Assembly (NCBI GenBank): GCA_023663085.1
Contig: JAMPIB010000015.1
Location: 1-61,256, forward strand
Length of the DNA stretch: 61,256 bases
From: Ruminococcus sp.
GTDB lineage: Bacteria; Bacillota; Clostridia; Lachnospirales; Lachnospiraceae
Reading direction: 5' to 3'
Position numbers and translations under genes: made by a program. Every line of letters begins with the position of its first letter. Within the stretch, counting starts at the first letter, position 1. Shown in pieces: positions 26,282 through 34,576 of this stretch. Under the pieces are notes generated by a model. It had not been told where the DNA came from. It ran no database searches and saw nothing but the letters and a program-made list of their open reading frames with translations.

Positions 26282-27337
26282 ATGAATCCCTTTAAGAAAA
26301 GTCTTATTATCGTCATATCGACTATTTTTATGGCATTCGCCGCCGTTACCGCGCTGGTGCTGTATGTGGATCCTTTTTTCCATTATCATGCTCCATTGCC
26401 CGATTTTCCTTATCTGGTGGACAATCAGTTGAGCCAGAATCCGGGAATGGCGGCGCATATGGACTATGACAGCGTGATCCTCGGTTCTTCGATGACGGTG
26501 AATTTCAATACGCACTGGTTCGAGGAGCAGCTGGGACTTAATACGATTAAATTAAATTACAGCGGCGCCTATCCGAAAGACCAGTCCAATATCATGGATA
26601 TTATCTTTGAGAGCGATAATCAGGTGAAAGCAGTCTTTCTGGGGATTGACGTCATGACTTATACAGGTGGTGTGGAGGAGACCAAGTATCCGATACCGGA
26701 ATATCTGTATGATGACGTTTTTTTAAATGACATACGTTATGTTATTAATAAAGACGTTGTCCTGAATTATATCCTGCGGCCGCTGGCAGATCCGGACAAG
26801 ACAGATCTGGCGACAGTCTATGCGAGCTGGTGGACGGATGAATATTATAATAAACAGTGGGTCATGCACAACTATGAAAGCCCCGTGCCGGTGCAGGAAG
26901 AGACGCCAGCAGATGCTTATCTGGAGAGTGTGGGGAAGAATCTGGACGTGAATATCTGTCCTTATATTGAAGCAAATCCGCAGACGGTATTTTATATTTT
27001 TTTCCCGCCTTACAGCATCCTGTACTGGAATGATGTGATCTGCGAGAATCATCTGGAGGCTACCATGGCAGAATATCAGTATATTGCACAGAGGATGCTT
27101 GCCTATGAAAATGTGCGGGTATTCTTTTTCCCGAATCAGGAATGGATCGTGACAGATCTGGATAATTATGCGGATTACAGTCATTACCACCGTGATATCA
27201 ATTATTATATGACACAGTGTTTTGCGGATGGAAACTGTGAAGTGGCCTCGGAAGAAGAAATAGAGCAGGCACTCGAAGAAATGCGCCTGCTCATTGAACG
27301 GTTTGATTTTGAAGCTTTATTTGCAGAGGAATACTGA
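26282..27337 (+). CDS. SGNH-like acyltransfer partner protein
   Basis: A 351-residue protein with an N-terminal membrane anchor (about 7-28) and an outside domain. VILGSSMTVNF (Ser69/Ser70) is a block-I-like nucleophile motif as in DltD, and DYSHYHRDINYY near residue 300 fits the C-terminal Asp/His block. It is next to the MBOAT gene at 24705, the normal pairing for transfer of acyl groups onto surface polymers. It resembles the protein at 7455 in plan but only weakly in sequence. The glutamate-rich tail after residue 325 lies outside the domain. Confidence 0.7.
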   Translation: MNPFKKSLIIVISTIFMAFAAVTALVLYVDPFFHYHAPLPDFPYLVDNQLSQNPGMAAHMDYDSVILGSSMTVNFNTHWFEEQLGLNTIKLNYSGAYPKDQSNIMDIIFESDNQVKAVFLGIDVMTYTGGVEETKYPIPEYLYDDVFLNDIRYVINKDVVLNYILRPLADPDKTDLATVYASWWTDEYYNKQWVMHNYESPVPVQEETPADAYLESVGKNLDVNICPYIEANPQTVFYIFFPPYSILYWNDVICENHLEATMAEYQYIAQRMLAYENVRVFFFPNQEWIVTDLDNYADYSHYHRDINYYMTQCFADGNCEVASEEEIEQALEEMRLLIERFDFEALFAEEY

Positions 27338-27369
27338 TTAATAACATATGTTATAAAATAACGCCCGTT

Positions 27370-28392
27370 CTATTCTGATTTCTCCTGCGGCAGGATACAG
27401 TCTACAAAACGCTGTGCGAGAAGTTCCTTGCCGTCATCATTGAAATGGATATAGTCTGTCATATAGTTAAGATAATTATCTTCGTTAATGGAACCGTAGA
27501 AATTATCAATCCAGGAAACACCGCAGTCGCTTGTAACATCCAGTTCTTTTTGCAGATAATGGCTCAAGGTGCCGTGTCCGAGATCGACGCGGTCGCCGTT
27601 CTGGAAGTTGCCTTCTTCATTGATGCTGTGGCAGAAAGTGTGTGACATTACGACGATACGGATATACGGGTATGCCTCCTGAAAAGCAGTGATGGCAGTC
27701 CGCAGCGCGCCGGTATAGGCAACGATGGAATACGGATCGCCCGGATCGTCGCTTGGTATTTTGTTGATATAGTCGATACCGTCGTACATGATGCAGATGA
27801 TATCCACTTTTTCCATTTCCAGACCTTCCAGCATCTGTATGGTCGGAACAAAGTCGGGATCATAACTGCGGTAGGCGGCGTCTTCAATTATGGAAAAGTC
27901 GCCTGAACAGAGCCCTTTTGCCAGGTAGGAGAGACTTAAGGCGTCCATCCAGTAGCCATCGTTATAAATTTCCTGTGTGGCGCCGATCGTGGTGCCGGTA
28001 AGCGCGCCGTTATAAACGGTCGCACCGGTTTTGGCAGCAATCCGTTCTGCAATGCCCGTCTCCCCTTTATCCAAAGAAAAAGGATCATTACCGAGGCAGA
28101 GGATTGTGGTCACGCCATCGTCTTCATGTCCTTCCCGTTTGTCCGGAGCCAGAGGAATGATGCTGTCAAGGGCTTCGACATCAAATTCCGATGTATCTGC
28201 ATTGGGATCATAACTCTCGCGCGGCACGCCTTTATTCCACTTATAAAGCTTATAGGCGCAGACGATAATGATAATGGCGATCGCCGATAACAGTATGATG
28301 TGCAGGTTGAGATGGAACTTCGGCGCCTTTTTTTGTATTTTTTCCGTCTCCGTGGCTGGAGATACGGTATTTTTTTCGTTATCCTGGTTCAT
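27370..28392 (-). CDS. SGNH-fold protein with altered catalytic motifs
   Basis: A 340-residue protein with a cytoplasmic head, one membrane helix (about 31-48) and an outside domain that is a paralogue in plan of the one at 14752. The block-I GDS is replaced by LGNDPFS (Gly101-Asn102-Asp103), so the serine nucleophile is not in its place, and the block-III GIND is YDGID. The C-terminal DYIHFNDDGKELL retains the Asp/His block. It may be an inactive binding or scaffold protein, or use Ser106. It converges on the SGNH gene at 26282. GGAGG precedes the ATG. Confidence 0.7.
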   Translation of the reverse strand: MNQDNEKNTVSPATETEKIQKKAPKFHLNLHIILLSAIAIIIIVCAYKLYKWNKGVPRESYDPNADTSEFDVEALDSIIPLAPDKREGHEDDGVTTILCLGNDPFSLDKGETGIAERIAAKTGATVYNGALTGTTIGATQEIYNDGYWMDALSLSYLAKGLCSGDFSIIEDAAYRSYDPDFVPTIQMLEGLEMEKVDIICIMYDGIDYINKIPSDDPGDPYSIVAYTGALRTAITAFQEAYPYIRIVVMSHTFCHSINEEGNFQNGDRVDLGHGTLSHYLQKELDVTSDCGVSWIDNFYGSINEDNYLNYMTDYIHFNDDGKELLAQRFVDCILPQEKSE

Positions 28393-28451
28393 ATGAATCC
28401 TCCATTCCGCTTATATTGTACCTTGTTTATTTTTCCAAGACTTCCTGTATG

Positions 28452-28469
28452 ATACTATAAATATAGTAT
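28452..28469. promoter_or_regulatory. 18-bp AT-rich palindrome, possible operator
   Basis: ATACTATA and its exact complement TATAGTAT are separated by AA, about 60 bases upstream of the start of the minus-strand gene ending at 28392. Symmetry and position suit a repressor site; no regulator gene is in the window. Confidence 0.35.
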
Positions 28470-28525
28470 ATTTTACTATGAAAAAAAATAAAAATCCATG
28501 TATTCTGGTAATTTTAAGAAAATCG

Positions 28526-28570
28526 TAAGAAAAAGTACTGCTGACGAAATGTTTCATCAACAGTACTTTT
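28526..28570 (-). terminator. Terminator of the zinc-ribbon gene
   Basis: A long hairpin (28531-28570): a perfect 10-bp outer stem AAAAGTACTG/CAGTACTTTT and an inner stem TGACGAAA/TTTCATCA with one mismatch. On the minus strand it is followed by TTTTTC and lies about 55 bases after the zinc-ribbon stop. A second hairpin (28600-28618, CGTTCCAT-AAG-ATGGAACG) lies between. Confidence 0.6.
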
Positions 28571-28624
28571 GCTATGCCGCTATCCTGAATGAAAGCCAAC
28601 GTTCCATAAGATGGAACGCGGCGG

Positions 28625-28954
28625 TCAGACAGCGGACACCGCGTTGTCCATCTTGGTTTCGCCGGTTATGGAATAAGTAATGATGGCAGTCGGAGGAAGT
28701 TGTCCTTTGCTCTGCAGTTCTTTGTACCATTTACTGTATTTGTACATACGGTAAGTAGTACTTAAATCCCGCAGCTGCGACTCGTCTGCAAGACGATTCA
28801 GGAAAAGTCCCCTTTCTTCCCGGTTCATGGAGACATACTCCATATAAGGGATCTTAAGCTCCGTAATGCTATCATTACAATTTGGGCAGTATCGTTTGTG
28901 CCCGTTCAGCATATGGACGTGATGGCAACGCTTACAATAGTGCATGTACATCAT
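28625..28954 (-). CDS. Small zinc-ribbon protein
   Basis: A 109-residue protein with an N-terminal zinc ribbon formed by CKRCHHVH and CPNC (cysteines at about 7, 10, 23, 26) and a basic, helical remainder (YRMYKYSKWYKELQ). AAGGGGAA precedes the ATG. I do not recognise the family by function; such proteins are common as small conserved hypotheticals in Clostridia and may bind nucleic acid or protein. It is a single-gene unit with its own terminator and stands apart from the flanking surface genes. About 300 bases (28955-29251) separate it from the next gene and hold that gene's promoter. Confidence 0.65.
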   Translation of the reverse strand: MMYMHYCKRCHHVHMLNGHKRYCPNCNDSITELKIPYMEYVSMNREERGLFLNRLADESQLRDLSTTYRMYKYSKWYKELQSKGQLPPTAIITYSITGETKMDNAVSAV

Positions 28955-29136
28955 GAAAAATTCCCCTTTTCTCAGTTGATAATGTTGAAATTGTAGTGTT
29001 GCTCTTATATTGTGTCAGTTTCGGAAGGTAAAGTCAAGCGAATTGAGGCAGAAAATGGCAAAAAAACGCTGTTAAATATCGCGCGATATGCAATTTGCGG
29101 TAAATCATGGTGCGTATTAAGGTAAAAACAAACCGC

Positions 29137-29158
29137 CGGATATGTTCGCGGATATGTT
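29137..29158 (+). repeat. Two 10-bp direct repeats upstream of a promoter
   Basis: CGGATATGTT at 29137-29146 and 29149-29158, a 12-base period, ends 26 bases before the -35 box of the GH25 promoter. Spacing near one helical turn is what many response regulators need; no regulator is identified. Confidence 0.45.
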
Positions 29159-29184
29159 TACCATAATAAGTTATTCCGATAACC

Positions 29185-29213
29185 TTGCTGAAATGCGGAT
29201 ATTGTGTTATAAT
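29185..29213 (+). promoter_or_regulatory. Sigma-A promoter of the GH25/rml operon
   Basis: TTGCTG (29185-29190), 17 bases, perfect TATAAT (29208-29213), 38 bases ahead of the start codon. Confidence 0.75.
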
Positions 29214-29251
29214 GCTGTAAAATTGTTAAAAATCGAGAGGTTTACATAAAC

Positions 29252-32200
29252 ATGAAGAAAACAACAAAGAACGGAACAAAACAGCGGATTGAAAAAAAAC
29301 TGGACAATGTCAGCGAAGATACGCTGGAGTTCTTAAGTCTGGATGATGAGACGATTGAGGCATACAGCCATAAGATGCAGGAGGCGACTGCCCATAAAAA
29401 GTCTGCGCATCCTAAGAAAAAGGAAACATCCCGGGCGGAAAAAAGTGTAAAGAGCACAAAGAGTAAGAGTGCAAAGAGTGCGAAATCTTTAAGCAGTCGG
29501 GAAACTTATAAGGACTATGAAGACGAACTGGAAGAAGAGGATTTTGAAACAGAAGAGTTAGAGGAGATCGAAGACGGGGAAGAATTAGAGGAAGTCTATT
29601 ATGAAGAATCCCGCAGATACCGGTATGAGGAGGATGCGGATGAAGATGATGAGGTTGATGAGATTTATGAGGACGAAAGATATTATGAAGAAGTAGATGA
29701 GGATGATGAGGACGATGAAGATGGCCCTTATTATGAAGATGAGCGATATTATGCGGACGATGAGGATGACGAAGAGGACGACGACGAAGCGTATTATGAA
29801 GACGAATATTACGAAGAGGACGATGACGAGGATGATGAGGAAGATTATGATGATGACAGAAATATCTTCGTCCGTTTCGGTGATTTTATCGCCAATATGA
29901 GCGTTCTCGATCATGTGCTCATGGTCTTTGGCTGTTTTATCCTCGTGGCGGCTGTTGCCACGGGTGCGATATATGCCAATGCGAGGAACAAATCCGGTCA
30001 GGTGGAGGCTTTTGCGGAGATAGGGAGCGAAGTGGAAGGTATCCGGGTGATCGGTGAGAGCGGTCTGCTGGCGGTTTCCAATGCAGAATCCGCAAGACTT
30101 TCACAGATGATCCTGCCGGAAGAAGGAGAAGAGATTCCGCAGGAGGAAATACAGGGCAATACGTCGATAGAGATCGCCATGAATCTGACTTCCATTCAGT
30201 CGGATCTGAAAATTAAATTTGTCAATAAGCAGACGAACAAGCTGATCGGCGGCATACCGTTTGAAGTAGAAGTTACCAAAGATGGCGGCAAGTCCTACAG
30301 TCTGAAGGATGACGATAAGGATGGCATCATTTATCAGACTGGTGTTGAGGCAGGAACTTATTCCGTAACAGCTGTTATACTTACAGGGGCGGATTATGAG
30401 AAATATGTATTTCCTTCGCGCGCAGAGACGATAAAAGTTACGGATACGATAGCTTATCAGAAAGTCGATGTGGCCGACGAGATCAAGACCGAAGCCGAAG
30501 TCAATGCAGCGGCCGAGGATACGGCCAAGCAGGATACGGCGGTTGAATCTGTCCTGACAGATACGGTCGAATGGGTGGAGTCTACAAGGACGGAGATCAA
30601 CGCCGACAACAATTATCAGGAAATCAAGAAAACCGATATTCCCGATCCTTCGACAATCGGCAGGGCGGGAACGTTTATGAAGATGAGCGCGACGTCCGGT
30701 GATGAAAACAAAACAGCGAGTAATGGAACGCCGGATGACGGCGAAGGTACTGGTGGAAATAATGGTGAAACGCACGGAGGGGAAACCGGTGGAGATACTG
30801 AAGGGAATGGAGGAACCTCCGGCGGAGGGGCTGGAACAACCGAAGGGGGCAGCAGTACTGGCCCCACAACGCCCACAACCCCTGTAACCCCGGAGCAGCC
30901 GGATGATCCCAATCCCCCCGCACCGACCAAATATACAATGGCTTCTGTCTCCGGCGGCGGTACGATACAGGTCGGACAGACCTGCACAGTCAGCGGTACA
31001 ACGAATCCGGCAGGCGGTACGATCATCTGGTCGAGCAGTAATACAGCGGTGGCAACAGTTGACTCTTCCGGAAAAGTGACAGGCGTGTCAGCTGGAACGG
31101 CAGACATCACAGGTACGATCGACGGAAGTTCCATGAGCTGTACAGTTACAGTCAACCCCGCGGAAATTGTTTATAAATCCGTGGCAATATCAGGCACGGC
31201 CACCGTACAGGTCGGAAAGACTACGACACTTACCGCCGCGACAGACCCGGCAGGCGGCACAGTCACATGGGCGAGCGCAGACAGTAAGATAGCGACGGTT
31301 GACGCTGCGGGCGTCGTCAAGGGTGTGGCGGCCGGAACAGTGAAGATCACGGCTTCGATCGGCGGCGTTTCCAAAGACTGTACGGTTACGGTAACTGCGG
31401 CGGATGTAATCTATAAATCAGTAACCATAGTAGGAACCGCGACAGTACAGGTCGGAAAGTCGGAGACCTTTAAGGCAACGACAGATCCTGTCGGCGGTGT
31501 GGTGACCTGGTCGAGTGATAATGAGAAGATAGTCAAAGTAGATAAAAACGGTGTTGTGACAGGTGTGTCAGTTGGAAAAGCCAATATTATTGCCACCTGC
31601 GGCGAGGTCAAGAATGCTTATACCGTATCCGTTGTGAATAAATATTCCACCGATACCGTATCCAAGTTAAAAGACAGAAGCGGTAATCAGGTCTATGTCA
31701 GAGAAGCGGATGGCAAGTACCGTGAGGCGGTTTATGCCGATTACTATGCAGATCAGAAACTGTATCTGCGAAAAGCGAATGCGGAATGCTTCTATACCGG
31801 CTGGCAGTCAATCGGCGGCTATACGTACTTTTTTGATAAAAACGGCAATGTCGTGACGGGTGAACAGATTATCCAGGGGGCGAAATATTCCTTCGGCAGC
31901 GACGGTAAACTTTCGGCCGGTTCCGGTGTGCTGGGGATTGACGTTTCCAAATGGAACGGCTCTATTGACTGGAATGCCGTGAAAAATTCTGGAATATCAT
32001 ATGTTATTATAAGGTGCGGTTATCGCGGTTCCTCTACGGGCGCGCTGATTGAAGACCCCAGATTTAAGAGTAATATCCAGGGGGCAAAAGCGGCCGGCTT
32101 AAAAGTCGGTGTATATTTCTTCTCTCAGGCGGTCAATGAAGTAGAAGCCGTGGAAGAGGCATCCATGGCGCTGAATCTGATCAGTGGCTACGGGCTGAAT

Positions 32201-32521
32201 TATCCGGTATTCCTTGATGTGGAATCCAGCGGCGGCCGCGGCGATCATATTGACGCGGCGACCAGGACGGCAGTCTGCAAGGCTTTCTGTTCCACGATAC
32301 AAAATTCGGGTTATGCGGCGGGTATCTATGCCAATAAGACATGGTTTACTTCCTATATTAATACGAGCAGTCTGACGGGATATAAGATCTGGCTTGCACA
32401 GTATGCGGCAACCCCATCTTATACGGCCTCCCGCTATGATATGTGGCAGTATTCCTCCAAGGGAACTGTAGGCGGTATCAGCGGAAACGTAGATATGAAT
32501 ATCAGTTATATGAATTACTGA
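29252..32521 (+). CDS. Membrane-anchored GH25 lysozyme with Big_2 domains
   Basis: A 1089-residue wall hydrolase. Order: Lys-rich start, a very acidic tract (about 85-210) that should be cytoplasmic, one membrane helix (about 218-240), a SpaA/CNA-B-like beta domain (about 305-395), a Gly/Thr/Pro linker, three Big_2 immunoglobulin-like repeats of about 80 residues (565-800), two choline-binding-type repeats (GWQSIGGYTYFFDKNG), then a GH25 domain from [16 protein letters not shown] (about 891) to the end with catalytic FLDVE. GH25 enzymes cut the N-acetylmuramyl bond. Here it may remodel wall where the polysaccharide is attached. A second GH25 protein at 34566 shares the beta and catalytic domains. 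Confidence 0.92.
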   Translation: MKKTTKNGTKQRIEKKLDNVSEDTLEFLSLDDETIEAYSHKMQEATAHKKSAHPKKKETSRAEKSVKSTKSKSAKSAKSLSSRETYKDYEDELEEEDFETEELEEIEDGEELEEVYYEESRRYRYEEDADEDDEVDEIYEDERYYEEVDEDDEDDEDGPYYEDERYYADDEDDEEDDDEAYYEDEYYEEDDDEDDEEDYDDDRNIFVRFGDFIANMSVLDHVLMVFGCFILVAAVATGAIYANARNKSGQVEAFAEIGSEVEGIRVIGESGLLAVSNAESARLSQMILPEEGEEIPQEEIQGNTSIEIAMNLTSIQSDLKIKFVNKQTNKLIGGIPFEVEVTKDGGKSYSLKDDDKDGIIYQTGVEAGTYSVTAVILTGADYEKYVFPSRAETIKVTDTIAYQKVDVADEIKTEAEVNAAAEDTAKQDTAVESVLTDTVEWVESTRTEINADNNYQEIKKTDIPDPSTIGRAGTFMKMSATSGDENKTASNGTPDDGEGTGGNNGETHGGETGGDTEGNGGTSGGGAGTTEGGSSTGPTTPTTPVTPEQPDDPNPPAPTKYTMASVSGGGTIQVGQTCTVSGTTNPAGGTIIWSSSNTAVATVDSSGKVTGVSAGTADITGTIDGSSMSCTVTVNPAEIVYKSVAISGTATVQVGKTTTLTAATDPAGGTVTWASADSKIATVDAAGVVKGVAAGTVKITASIGGVSKDCTVTVTAADVIYKSVTIVGTATVQVGKSETFKATTDPVGGVVTWSSDNEKIVKVDKNGVVTGVSVGKANIIATCGEVKNAYTVSVVNKYSTDTVSKLKDRSGNQVYVREADGKYREAVYADYYADQKLYLRKANAECFYTGWQSIGGYTYFFDKNGNVVTGEQIIQGAKYSFGSDGKLSAGSGVLGIDVSKWNGSIDWNAVKNSGISYVIIRCGYRGSSTGALIEDPRFKSNIQGAKAAGLKVGVYFFSQAVNEVEAVEEASMALNLISGYGLNYPVFLDVESSGGRGDHIDAATRTAVCKAFCSTIQNSGYAAGIYANKTWFTSYINTSSLTGYKIWLAQYAATPSYTASRYDMWQYSSKGTVGGISGNVDMNISYMNY

Positions 32522-32563
32522 TGATATAAAATTTTGAGACAGTAAAGGAGATCATAACAGACA

Positions 32564-33646
32564 ATGAGAACTTATCTTGTAACGGGCGGCGCGGGGTTTA
32601 TCGGCTCCAACTATATCCATTATATGTTCAGAAAATACGGTGATACGATAAGGATCATCAATGTGGACATCCTGACATATGCCGGCAATCTGGAGAATTT
32701 AAAGGATCTGGAAGGAAAGAGTAATTATACCTTTATTAAGGCGGATATCTGCGACAGCGAAGCCATCGGCAGAATTTTTGCGGAAAATGATATTGACAGG
32801 GTCGTACATTTCGCGGCGGAGAGCCATGTGGACAGGAGTATTAAAAACCCGGAGGTTTTTGTGCGGACGAACGTATTGGGAACAGCTGTTATGTTAAACT
32901 GTGCCAGAGCGGCCTGGGAGCTGCCGGATGGCACTTATAAAGAAGATAAGAAGTTTCTGCATGTTTCAACGGATGAAGTGTACGGATCTCTGGAAGAGGA
33001 CGGCGGCTATTTCTATGAGACGACGCCTTATGCGCCGCACAGTCCGTATTCGGCGAGCAAGGCCGGTTCCGATATGTTAGTCAGATCGTATATGGATACC
33101 TATCATTTTCCGGCCAATATTACGAACTGCTCCAATAATTACGGGCCTTATCAGTTCCCGGAGAAACTGATCCCGCTCATTATCAATAATGCGTTACAGG
33201 GAAAATCCCTTCCGGTATACGGTGATGGTAAGAATGTGCGCGACTGGCTTTATGTAGAAGATCACGCCAAAGCCATCGATATGGTACAGGAAAAGGGCAG
33301 GCTCTTTGAAACTTATAACGTAGGCGGCCATAATGAAAAACAGAATATCGAGATCATCCATATCATTCTGGAAACCTTACAGGAGATGTTAGCGGATGAT
33401 GATCCGCGGAAAGCGCTTGTGAGCAAAGATCTCATTACTTATGTGGAAGACAGGAAAGGACATGACAGGCGTTATGCTATCGCGCCGGATAAGATTAAAA
33501 GCGAGATCGGCTGGGAGCCGGAGACAATGTTCAAAGAGGGCATCAGGCGTACTATCAAATGGTACTTTGAACACGAAGAGTGGATGAAAAATGTGACAAG
33601 CGGCGATTATCAGAAATATTATGCCGAGATGTACCATACGAAATAA
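32564..33646 (+). CDS. rmlB: dTDP-glucose 4,6-dehydratase
   Basis: Converts dTDP-glucose to dTDP-4-keto-6-deoxyglucose. The 360-residue SDR protein has YLVTGGAGFIGSNYIHYM, the HFAAESHVDRSI segment, the catalytic DEVYGS and YSASKAGSD, and NNYGPYQFPEKLIP, all typical of RmlB. AAAGGAG precedes the ATG. It follows the large lysozyme after 42 bases and leads rmlA after 60, so the three are probably cotranscribed from the promoter at 29185. Together with rmlA and rmlC it makes dTDP-4-keto-L-rhamnose. Confidence 0.96.
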   Translation: MRTYLVTGGAGFIGSNYIHYMFRKYGDTIRIINVDILTYAGNLENLKDLEGKSNYTFIKADICDSEAIGRIFAENDIDRVVHFAAESHVDRSIKNPEVFVRTNVLGTAVMLNCARAAWELPDGTYKEDKKFLHVSTDEVYGSLEEDGGYFYETTPYAPHSPYSASKAGSDMLVRSYMDTYHFPANITNCSNNYGPYQFPEKLIPLIINNALQGKSLPVYGDGKNVRDWLYVEDHAKAIDMVQEKGRLFETYNVGGHNEKQNIEIIHIILETLQEMLADDDPRKALVSKDLITYVEDRKGHDRRYAIAPDKIKSEIGWEPETMFKEGIRRTIKWYFEHEEWMKNVTSGDYQKYYAEMYHTK

Positions 33647-33706
33647 AGAAACAGAAATGAAGAAACAGTAATAGTAATAGAAGATTCCGGGAGGGAGAAT
33701 TTCACG

Positions 33707-34576
33707 ATGAAAGGCATTATTTTAGCAGGCGGTTCGGGCACCCGCTTATATCCGCTGACCAAGGCGATATCCAAGCAGATCATGCCCGTGTATGATAAAC
33801 CGATGATCTATTATCCGTTATCAATTCTGATGCTGGCAGGGATCCGCGATATCCTTATCATTTCGACACCGCGTGATCTGCCGGTCTTTGAAGAACTGTT
33901 CGGAAGCGGTGAACAGCTTGGACTGCATATGGAATATGCGCTGCAGGAGACTCCGAGAGGACTGGCTGACGCCTTTATCATCGGGGCGGATTTTATCGGC
34001 AGCGACAATGTGGCGCTGATACTCGGCGATAATATTTTTTACGGACAGAGTTTTTCTAAAGTTCTGAAAGAAGTGGCTTCGAGAGAAAGCGGCGCGACGA
34101 TCTTCGGTTATTATGTCAGGGATCCTAAAGAATACGGTGTTGTGGAATTTGACGAAAACGGTATGGCATTATCCATTGAAGAAAAACCGGAGCATCCGAA
34201 GAGTAATTACGCGGTACCGGGGCTTTATTTTTATGACAATGATGTCGTAAATATTGCGGCCAACGTCAAACCCTCGGTACGGGGAGAAATAGAGATCACC
34301 AGCGTGAACAATGAATATCTGCAAAGGGGCAGGCTGCGCGTGGAAACGCTGGGACGCGGTTTCGCATGGCTGGATACGGGGAATCATGATTCTCTTTTAG
34401 ATGCGGCGGATTTCGTAGCGGCTTTCCAGAAACGGCAGGGACTTTATATCTCCTGTATTGAAGAAATCGCCTACAGGAGAGGTTTTATTGATAAGGAGCA
34501 GCTTTTGCGTCTGGCGGAGCCGCTTTTAAAAACGAACTATGGAAAATATCTGACAGAGGTTGCAAATGGACTCTAA
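33707..34576 (+). CDS. rmlA: Glucose-1-phosphate thymidylyltransferase
   Basis: Joins glucose-1-phosphate and dTTP to give dTDP-glucose, the first step to rhamnose. The 289-residue protein has [47 protein letters not shown] and [16 protein letters not shown], as in RmlA. GGGAGGGAG precedes the ATG. Its last 11 bases overlap the start of the second lysozyme gene, so the two are translationally close. The phosphoglucomutase at 45807 could supply its substrate. Confidence 0.96.
   Translation: MKGIILAGGSGTRLYPLTKAISKQIMPVYDKPMIYYPLSILMLAGIRDILIISTPRDLPVFEELFGSGEQLGLHMEYALQETPRGLADAFIIGADFIGSDNVALILGDNIFYGQSFSKVLKEVASRESGATIFGYYVRDPKEYGVVEFDENGMALSIEEKPEHPKSNYAVPGLYFYDNDVVNIAANVKPSVRGEIEITSVNNEYLQRGRLRVETLGRGFAWLDTGNHDSLLDAADFVAAFQKRQGLYISCIEEIAYRRGFIDKEQLLRLAEPLLKTNYGKYLTEVANGL

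Noticed and set aside
27341-27354. Perfect palindrome ATAACATATGTTAT between convergent genes
   Set aside because: It has no GC stem and no T tract, so it is not a terminator; chance is likely in AT-rich DNA.
29585-29914. Minus-strand frame coding an almost pure Ile/Val/Phe product
   Set aside because: It is the complement of the Asp/Glu/Tyr-rich tract of the lysozyme, not a membrane protein gene.
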